Shown piece after piece: positions 6,295 through 11,399 of a stretch of DNA of 11,399 bases. The position numbers were made by a program, and so were the translations under genes. Below the pieces are notes generated by a model, which was not told where the DNA came from, ran no database searches, and saw nothing but the letters and a program-made list of their open reading frames with translations. Source of the DNA: Saprospiraceae bacterium. Its GTDB lineage: Bacteria; Bacteroidota; Bacteroidia; Chitinophagales; Saprospiraceae. Where the stretch lies: the NCBI GenBank assembly GCA_023299965.1, contig JALZVN010000131.1, positions 1 through 11,399 of the forward strand, given 5' to 3'. Position 1 is the stretch's first letter. Every line of letters begins with the position of its first letter.

Positions 6295-7359
6295 TTAGAA
6301 ATTTGGACAGTACACGTTTCTCTTTTCAGGACCTTTGATTCTATACACGATAGAGAACTCAAATGCTCCGTTGAAGTTAGATGCTTCGTTAAGCGAAGAA
6401 GTATTCAAATCATAACTGAATCCAATACCGAAATCTTCATATTCAAACCTTGTAGACAAGATCAATGCATCCATGTGCGTTTGATCATCTAATTGGTGTG
6501 TTATCCTTGCCCAAGCTCCAATCTGGAAAGCTTGATAATATCTTCTACTGTTTCCAAGTCTAAATCTAACTGCTGCTCCTGGTACTACTTGCCAAGATGG
6601 TCCCTGGAAGAAAGTAACGATATTAGGTACAAAAGCTATTTTAGATCCTGCTCCAGAAAATTCACCCCCTGCATGAAGTGTAATCTTTGTGAATAAAGTT
6701 TCCGTTCCTTGACCTTCAAATGAAATGTTAGCTCTATTTAAGTGCGAGTAAGCACCTCCAATGAAGAAGCTATTGTTTTCATCCAAAACAGAAAACCACA
6801 TCAAACCTGCAGATAAATCCGCAAATACGAAGTTGTCTCTATCGAAATTTCCATCCTCTTGTGTACTTAAAGTAGGATCAAAATTACCTTCACCATCGTG
6901 TTGTGCTCCCCATCTGAATCTATTGAAGTCAACCGTTCTTTGAGAAACACCTGCGTCAGCACCGACTACCAAGTAGTGCGACTCATCTCTATATCCACCC
7001 ATACGCTTTGCGTACGACCCAGATAATTTGGCAGTGTTAGTTGAAAATCTTCCTGTACCAGCTACGTCACCCCAAAGCGTAAGACCTACACCGAAGTAAT
7101 CATATCTCCCAACTGGAATTCTCTGATCGTATGAAGCAGAGTATGTATTAAATGAACTTTCGAAACTAGTTACGCTTGACCACTGATTTCTGTAGTTCGC
7201 CGTTAATCTGATGTTCGCATTCATCACCCCCGTCATAGCCGGGTTCAAATTTGTTGGAGACAAATAAAATTGAGAAAAATGAATGTCTAATTGTGCGTTT
7301 GCACTAAAGGAAATCAATCCTACAAAACATAAAATTAATAAGTGTTGAATTCTTTTCAT
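6295..7359 (-). CDS. PorP/SprF-family type IX secretion outer-membrane protein
   Basis: A 354-residue outer-membrane beta-barrel of the PorP/SprF family. Members support type IX secretion or anchor surface adhesins in Bacteroidota. A clear Sec signal peptide (1-22, MKRIQHLLILCFVGLISFSA then NA) precedes the mature N-terminus QLDIHFSQFYLSPTNLNPAM. This FSQFY...NPA motif is the family hallmark. Alternating aromatic and polar strands run through to the end, closing with FEFSIVYRI and a terminal aromatic Phe after CPN. Length is typical. The gene stands alone between a 247-base upstream gap and its own terminator. No large partner protein with a type IX C-terminal sorting domain is next to it, though such partners are common. 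The family is clear. Whether it serves PorP, SprF or a paralogue-specific cargo cannot be told. Confidence 0.92.
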   Translation of the reverse strand: MKRIQHLLILCFVGLISFSANAQLDIHFSQFYLSPTNLNPAMTGVMNANIRLTANYRNQWSSVTSFESSFNTYSASYDQRIPVGRYDYFGVGLTLWGDVAGTGRFSTNTAKLSGSYAKRMGGYRDESHYLVVGADAGVSQRTVDFNRFRWGAQHDGEGNFDPTLSTQEDGNFDRDNFVFADLSAGLMWFSVLDENNSFFIGGAYSHLNRANISFEGQGTETLFTKITLHAGGEFSGAGSKIAFVPNIVTFFQGPSWQVVPGAAVRFRLGNSRRYYQAFQIGAWARITHQLDDQTHMDALILSTRFEYEDFGIGFSYDLNTSSLNEASNFNGAFEFSIVYRIKGPEKRNVYCPNF

Positions 7360-7375
7360 ATTAGATTTTTATACT

Positions 7376-7404
7376 ATTCGATACTCTAAATTGGCGCATC
7401 GAAT
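7376..7404. repeat. Inverted repeat upstream of porP/sprF
   Basis: ATTCGAT (7376-7382) and ATCGAAT (7398-7404) are perfect inverted copies 15 bases apart, just before the PorP/SprF start codon. They could form a leader hairpin or an operator. The rest of the 247-base gap to the next gene shows only a weak promoter-like TATCTTTC (minus strand, 7474-7481) and no gene. Confidence 0.25.
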
Positions 7405-7606
7405 TAGTGTTATTAACCTCTCTACTTGCTAACCCAGCGAATCGGAAGCGCCATAAATATTAGTAATAATAGTGAAAGATACATATTTTAGCAAAAAAAA
7501 ATAGTTAAAATCGGCTTTTGTCCCCTTAAAATTCTTGAACATTCCGGTGCCGACAATATTTAATAGCACTTAGTTTTGCTTATGACAGTCATCATGCATA
7601 TATGAG

Positions 7607-8698
7607 CTATTGATTTTCAGGCTTCCATGAGGCCCCAAATTCCTCTACCAATATATTGTCATAATGATCTGCTTTGTCAAATAGTTCATTAAAAAACAGC
7701 GAACTAGTTTGGTCATCAAAGTATTTATCGTATATCAAGAGGGACAAAATAATATCCTGTCCTCTTACGGAGAAAGTCAAGCCATCTAGCGTATAATTTT
7801 CTTGCAGAAGCATCTTATAGATAGACATGATCCCTGTCTTTGGAATCGTACATAAATAGGCATCCCCCATGATTAGACCTGTATCTTCGTGGTAAGAGAT
7901 TTTTATTCTAGCAGAGCCTCTTTGAACTTCCCAGAAATTGAGTCCGCGGCGAGAAAGCTGCACATCATAACCAAGATTAGTCAGCATATCTTCTATGGTT
8001 ACTCCCATCCCTAAGGGCAAATACTGCTCTACTACATTAGGCAACTTTACTTCACATCCACAGTTAAAGCAATATTTGTTTTCTATCTTCTCCTCACTGA
8101 CTATGGTGTGGCAAGAAGTACAAATAGCGCTTACCTGCTTTCCTGTAGCCAAGAATTTATCAATATTTTCTTTTACATAGTGTATCGGCAAAGAAAAACC
8201 TATTGAATTGCCATTCACTATAGAGAAACTATTAACCCCTATGATCTCTCCTTTATGATTCACTAGCGGTCCTCCACTATTGCCAGGATTAAGCGCCGCA
8301 TCATGCTGTATGAATTCTAGATTATTTTTGACTACGTGAGGATTAGAGACAATGCCTTTGGTAAAGGAAAACTTCAATCCAAAAGGATGTCCTACGGCTA
8401 ATATTTCTTCTCCTATCTTAGGTTTGGCCAAAGCACTGAGCTTTCCTTTTGCCTCCTGATTTAATTGCGAAGCATCCAAAAAAGCTAAATCCAAGTGTTC
8501 ATCCACAAATAAGACCTGAGAAAGATGCTCTTCGAAAGCGTATCCATTGATAACGACCTGATCATTTCCTCTGATCACATGCTCATTGGTAACAATTATA
8601 TCATATTCACCAAGATAAAAGCCTGTCCCTAGCGAATAAGGGTTGGCAATTTGCACAACAATATCTCTATATAGCTCAATAATTGTCTCCATGGTCAA
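7607..8698 (-). CDS. Cytoplasmic trypsin-like serine protease with zinc ribbon and YbjN/CesT-like C-terminal domain
   Basis: The first 185 residues form an HtrA-type chymotrypsin fold with the full triad: His40 (VTNEHVIRG), Asp70 (EHLDLAFL) and Ser141 (LNPGNSGGPL). The HPFG and KGIVS segments typical of HtrA are also present. There is no signal peptide, membrane helix or PDZ domain, so it probably acts in the cytoplasm. A four-cysteine zinc ribbon follows (CTSC at 193-196, CFNC at 210-213, plus Cys215). Residues about 218-357 form an alpha/beta domain resembling YbjN and type III secretion chaperones, similar to part of the neighbouring 442-residue protein. Substrate and role are unknown. An ATG two codons in (8692) is an alternative start. 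A weak promoter candidate (TAAATTG at 8735-8741, TTG at 8765-8767) and a small hairpin (8705-8722) lie upstream. Confidence 0.85.
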   Translation of the reverse strand: MTMETIIELYRDIVVQIANPYSLGTGFYLGEYDIIVTNEHVIRGNDQVVINGYAFEEHLSQVLFVDEHLDLAFLDASQLNQEAKGKLSALAKPKIGEEILAVGHPFGLKFSFTKGIVSNPHVVKNNLEFIQHDAALNPGNSGGPLVNHKGEIIGVNSFSIVNGNSIGFSLPIHYVKENIDKFLATGKQVSAICTSCHTIVSEEKIENKYCFNCGCEVKLPNVVEQYLPLGMGVTIEDMLTNLGYDVQLSRRGLNFWEVQRGSARIKISYHEDTGLIMGDAYLCTIPKTGIMSIYKMLLQENYTLDGLTFSVRGQDIILSLLIYDKYFDDQTSSLFFNELFDKADHYDNILVEEFGASWKPENQ

Positions 8699-8704
8699 TG
8701 TAAA

Positions 8705-8722
8705 ACCACCTTATTATGTGGT
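8705..8722 (-). repeat. Small hairpin in the protease leader
   Basis: ACCAC and GTGGT form a 5-base stem with an 8-base loop, seven bases before the protease start codon. It would fold close to the ribosome-binding region and could influence initiation. The stem is short and could be chance. Confidence 0.25.
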
Positions 8723-8870
8723 CTAATTAATACACAATTTAGTCTTTTCGAGGCTGTTATGAAACAATGGCTAGGTAATAAATGATAAATCGATCACAGC
8801 CAGTGACTTATACTAAGTTTATGTATTTTTCAACGCTTTGATAATCAAACGATTATTTTGGAATGATCTA

Positions 8871-8888
8871 GTAATTTTCAAAAATTAC
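8871..8888 (-). terminator. AT-rich hairpin after the 442-residue protein gene
   Basis: GTAATTTT and AAAATTAC form a perfect inverted repeat with a 2-base centre (7-base stem with a 4-base loop), eight bases after the stop codon. It is almost all A/T and no T run follows on the minus strand, so it would be a poor intrinsic terminator. The rest of the 198-base gap to the protease shows no gene. Confidence 0.25.
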
Positions 8889-8896
8889 AGAACCAT

Positions 8897-10225
8897 TTAT
8901 GAAATTGTAGTATTTAAATTTAGCCGATAAATCATCAAGAGAAAGGATTTGGCAAAGGCATGTTTACTATCAAAAACCAAGTCTCTAGTCACCGGTGTAA
9001 GGTTTGGAAAATCTTTTCGGTGTCGTTTAGCTATAATTTCTATAGCTTGACGTATGGGCTTCTTTTTCAAACTCGCTCCTTCTACATACTTTGCAGTATA
9101 CCCAAGTGCTGTAAAATAGTCAAACTCAATAACTTCATAATATAAGATAAAGAAATCTCTCACTGGCTTGGGTACGGCATAGTTAAACATGCAGTAACCA
9201 ATAATATATCCCGGTACCGCTAGGGCTATCTCTTCATGACCATTCTCCGCGTACCAATCCATATTGTGGATTTCTCCTTCTATGAAAGCCATTACTTTTG
9301 CATGCTCTACAGAAGTCGTAATTCCGAATGTAGCAGAGACATCATACATCTCCTTAAAATACTCTTTCTTAGAGCGAGTAAGCAGTTTCTTAAATTCCTT
9401 TATCAGAGCAACGTTTCGCTGCACCGTTTTTTTGGTATTCTTTGCAAAATAGAATCTGTGAATCCTTTCTAAGGACTCCATCATGAAGCCCTCTGGCCTA
9501 GTCAGACAGTCTAGTTTGTAGCAGGTATCTAATAAAAGATACGCAATACCTCCTGGATATTCATTAATGATGATATTATCCTTCTCAAGATAGTCTAAGA
9601 CCTCTTGGAGCTGAGTCATAATGAATTGATGCTTCACCTCCTTCTGCTCTTGTGAAATATCTGTTTTGCACTCAGAGTCTACCTCCTTGAGGACATCAAA
9701 CTCATCTAGCAGCAGATCGTCTATCTTATCCGCCTGAGTAGAAAGCTCTTTTAGAGCATAGTATAATTTATACGGTGAGCCGTCAATCAAAAATGATGTA
9801 AAGACCAATACTATGTGGCTGGTATCATCGATAGCAAAACGACTATGCTTGAGATCATAGTTTTTCTCCACCAATCGACGCATGAATCCCACACCAGGTG
9901 CTTTTACTTGCGCCACACGAGTTTCTACACGGATAGATTTTTTATCTATGGTTCCCTTTATCAGTTTAGAGCCTTGTAAAATTTTGAATTGGATGAGGTC
10001 CCCTTCGATTGACCATGTCACATTCTCTTCATCTTCATTATATAGAAATTGAAAAAAATGGTCGTAAGCCTTAAGGTATTCTTTCTGATCAAACAGCTTG
10101 AGTGAAGACTCCCAATGTGCATATTGCTCTACTGTCTTATACGCATCCGAATATCTACCAAATTTTATGTTTGGTTGATCTTCTAGTGGCTCATTAGTAT
10201 TAAATATACGATCAAAGAATCCCAT
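8897..10225 (-). CDS. Protein of unknown function with N-terminal YbjN/CesT-like domain and helical C-terminal half
   Basis: I do not recognise a named family for this 442-residue protein. It has no signal peptide, membrane helix or enzyme motif and is probably cytoplasmic. Residues about 27-63 are helical and aromatic-rich, TPR-like in look. Residues about 66-176 contain an alpha/beta domain resembling YbjN/type III secretion chaperones. It matches the C-terminal domain of the neighbouring protease: NYDL...IVL...EL...ADxxDxxLxxEF aligns with NYTL...IIL...EL...ADxxDxxLxxEF, without gaps over 39 residues (138-176 against 316-354). An acidic, Lys-rich linker follows (about 177-200), then a long helical region (about 200-442) with many Tyr and Phe residues. 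It lies 198 bases upstream of the protease on the same strand and is divergent from the GSCFA gene. That it works with the protease is inferred. Confidence 0.75.
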   Translation of the reverse strand: MGFFDRIFNTNEPLEDQPNIKFGRYSDAYKTVEQYAHWESSLKLFDQKEYLKAYDHFFQFLYNEDEENVTWSIEGDLIQFKILQGSKLIKGTIDKKSIRVETRVAQVKAPGVGFMRRLVEKNYDLKHSRFAIDDTSHIVLVFTSFLIDGSPYKLYYALKELSTQADKIDDLLLDEFDVLKEVDSECKTDISQEQKEVKHQFIMTQLQEVLDYLEKDNIIINEYPGGIAYLLLDTCYKLDCLTRPEGFMMESLERIHRFYFAKNTKKTVQRNVALIKEFKKLLTRSKKEYFKEMYDVSATFGITTSVEHAKVMAFIEGEIHNMDWYAENGHEEIALAVPGYIIGYCMFNYAVPKPVRDFFILYYEVIEFDYFTALGYTAKYVEGASLKKKPIRQAIEIIAKRHRKDFPNLTPVTRDLVFDSKHAFAKSFLLMIYRLNLNTTIS

Positions 10226-10254
10226 TATACCATTTATTATTTTAGATGCTGCTT

Positions 10255-10284
10255 CAGATTTAGGATAGAATTTTTCAAGATCAA
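10255..10284 (-). promoter_or_regulatory. Candidate promoter of the 442-residue protein gene
   Basis: The minus strand reads TTG (10282-10284), a 19-base spacer, then TAAATCTG (10255-10262). This is one mismatch from the TAnnTTTG -7 consensus with a good -33 spacing. It lies 29 bases before the start codon. Confidence 0.4.
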
Positions 10285-10318
10285 GGCAAAAAATACGAAG
10301 CTAGCCTTAGCTACCTTG

Positions 10319-10336
10319 TCCCGATAGTAATCAGGA
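10319..10336. repeat. Imperfect palindrome in the divergent intergenic region
   Basis: TCCCGAT and ATCAGGA are inverted copies with one mismatch (a G-T pair when folded) around AGTA. It resembles the TCCCGAT..ATCGGGA palindromes I recall being scattered between genes in several Bacteroidota genomes, in a slightly decayed form. It sits mid-way between two divergent genes. Confidence 0.35.
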
Positions 10337-10415
10337 TATAACGCCGAGATTGGGAAATCAACCCAAAATTAGATGTGGCAATATAAATATTAAATGGTAT
10401 TAAATTTCAAATAGG

Positions 10416-10423
10416 TATTTTTG
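10416..10423 (+). promoter_or_regulatory. Candidate promoter (-7 box) of the GSCFA gene
   Basis: TATTTTTG matches the Bacteroidota -7 consensus TAnnTTTG exactly and lies 39 bases before the GSCFA start codon, like the rplY and prs boxes. No convincing TTG -33 element is seen at the expected spacing, and the region is AT-rich, so chance occurrence is possible. Confidence 0.45.
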
Positions 10424-10462
10424 TTTCCTTAAAACTATTAAATTCTATAATCTTCAGGCACT

Positions 10463-11399
10463 ATGAGTTCATTCAGAACGACCCTTCCGGACTACCATGC
10501 TCCATTTCAATTAAGTCACCATCAAAGCATTACTTGTTTTGGCTCTTGCTTTGCTCAGCATATGGCAAAGCGTTTTGCTGATGCTAAATTCGACTGCACG
10601 CTCAATCCATTTGGTATCCAATACAACCCCCTCAATATAAGTGCGTGTATTCAAATGATATTGGACGATTATCAATTTTCGGAAAGAGATTTGGTACAGC
10701 AAGATTCATACTGGTATTCGCTCTGGCACCATAGCACATTTTTTCATAGCGATCCTCAGGTCTTGATCGAGCAACTACAGAAATCCCTCGAGATAGCTAA
10801 AAAGAAGTTGCTCTCCACTGAGGTATTTGTATTCACCTTTGGTACGGCATATTACTATCAACATAAGGCTACAAAGATTATAGCTGCCAATTGTCACAAA
10901 CTTTCATCCAATCAATTTGACAAACATCGCATTAGCAACAAGAACATTGTGGAACAATTTTCAAGCTCCCTTTTGAGATTGAAAGAAATCAGTCCCGATG
11001 CTTACTTCATCTTTACGGTCAGTCCGATACGTCATGCTAAAGATGGTCTCATAGAAAACACGCGGAGCAAAGCCAATCTGATACTCTCGATAGACACACT
11101 TCTAGAGCAGTTCCCCCAAGCGAGCTACTTCCCCTCATTTGAACTTTTGATGGATGACCTGCGCGATTATAGATTCTACGAGAAGGATATGTTGCATCCT
11201 ACAGGTACTGCGATTGACTATATTTGGAATCACTTTACGAAGCATCTTTTTTCTGCAGACACCCAAGCCCTATTGGCTGAGATCAGACGCATCCAGCAAG
11301 CCATGGAACACCGTCCTTTTCATGTAGAAAGCGAGGCGCATCAAAAATTTTTGCGTAACACTTTAACCAAAATGGAACAGCTAGTACAAAAAAACAGCC
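10463..11399 (+). CDS. GSCFA-domain protein (SGNH-hydrolase-like), partial at right edge
   Basis: The only plus-strand gene, open to the end of the window, with 312 codons visible and no stop. Residues 27-31 are exactly GSCFA, the name-giving motif of this family, in the context CFGSCFAQHM. GSCFA proteins belong to the SGNH/GDSL-like hydrolase group. Ser28 sits where the nucleophile is expected, and the DMLHPT motif supplies the Asp242/His245 pair of the late block. TFGTAYYY (125-132) and FTVSPIRH (184-191) are the intervening conserved blocks. No signal peptide is present. The substrate is unknown; esters of polysaccharides or lipids are plausible from the superfamily. An in-frame TAA at 10448 just upstream supports the ATG at 10463, and only a weak AGG precedes it. 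After the catalytic part (about 1-265) a helical extension begins. Confidence 0.9.
   Translation, partial: MSSFRTTLPDYHAPFQLSHHQSITCFGSCFAQHMAKRFADAKFDCTLNPFGIQYNPLNISACIQMILDDYQFSERDLVQQDSYWYSLWHHSTFFHSDPQVLIEQLQKSLEIAKKKLLSTEVFVFTFGTAYYYQHKATKIIAANCHKLSSNQFDKHRISNKNIVEQFSSSLLRLKEISPDAYFIFTVSPIRHAKDGLIENTRSKANLILSIDTLLEQFPQASYFPSFELLMDDLRDYRFYEKDMLHPTGTAIDYIWNHFTKHLFSADTQALLAEIRRIQQAMEHRPFHVESEAHQKFLRNTLTKMEQLVQKNS

Noticed and set aside
7579..7590. Palindrome ATGACAGTCAT after the protease stop as a terminator
   Set aside because: It has a one-base centre and cannot fold into a normal hairpin with a T run after it.
10511..10702. Minus-strand frame of 63 codons
   Set aside because: It lies wholly within the GSCFA gene on the plus strand, which has clear family motifs.

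Overview
The window is AT-rich and reads as a piece of chromosome from a member of the Bacteroidota. The main evidence is a PorP/SprF-family outer-membrane protein, a short-lid adenylate kinase followed by obg, an Obg with SKSD in place of NKxD at its G4 motif, a GSCFA-domain protein (a family seen mostly in this phylum), and several sequences resembling the Bacteroidota promoter (TAnnTTTG at -7). A Saprospiria- or Chitinophagia-like lineage is possible, but the sequence alone does not settle it. No RNA genes, transposons, CRISPR arrays or prophage genes were seen.

All genes but the last lie on the minus strand, so transcription runs right to left. On the left (73-4545) is a housekeeping block: prs (PRPP synthetase), rplY (ribosomal protein bL25, CTC form), a nitrilase/omega-amidase-family amidohydrolase, adk and obg. 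The adenylate kinase ends in a roughly 70-residue tail made almost entirely of Lys, Thr, Ser and Ala, like a histone H1 or HC1 tail. A strong terminator hairpin follows rplY and lies directly against the nitrilase start.

The middle (4658-6158) is a tightly overlapping four-gene operon: bactofilin, an AtpZ/AtpI-like protein, a four-helix membrane protein, and a stand-alone biotin carrier protein. The first three look like the usual leader of a Bacteroidota F0F1 ATP synthase operon. Where atpB would be expected there is instead the biotin carrier gene, coupled by an 8-base overlap. Upstream (6295-7359) is a single porP/sprF gene with its own perfect-stem terminator.

The right part (7607-11399) is the least familiar. 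It holds a cytoplasmic trypsin-like (HtrA-type) protease with no PDZ domain but with a zinc ribbon and a C-terminal domain that resembles YbjN/type III secretion chaperones. Upstream of it is a 442-residue protein of unknown function whose N-terminal half carries a recognisably similar domain. A GSCFA-family SGNH-type hydrolase is divergently transcribed and runs off the right edge. The protease and the 442-residue protein are the best candidates here for an undescribed functional pair.
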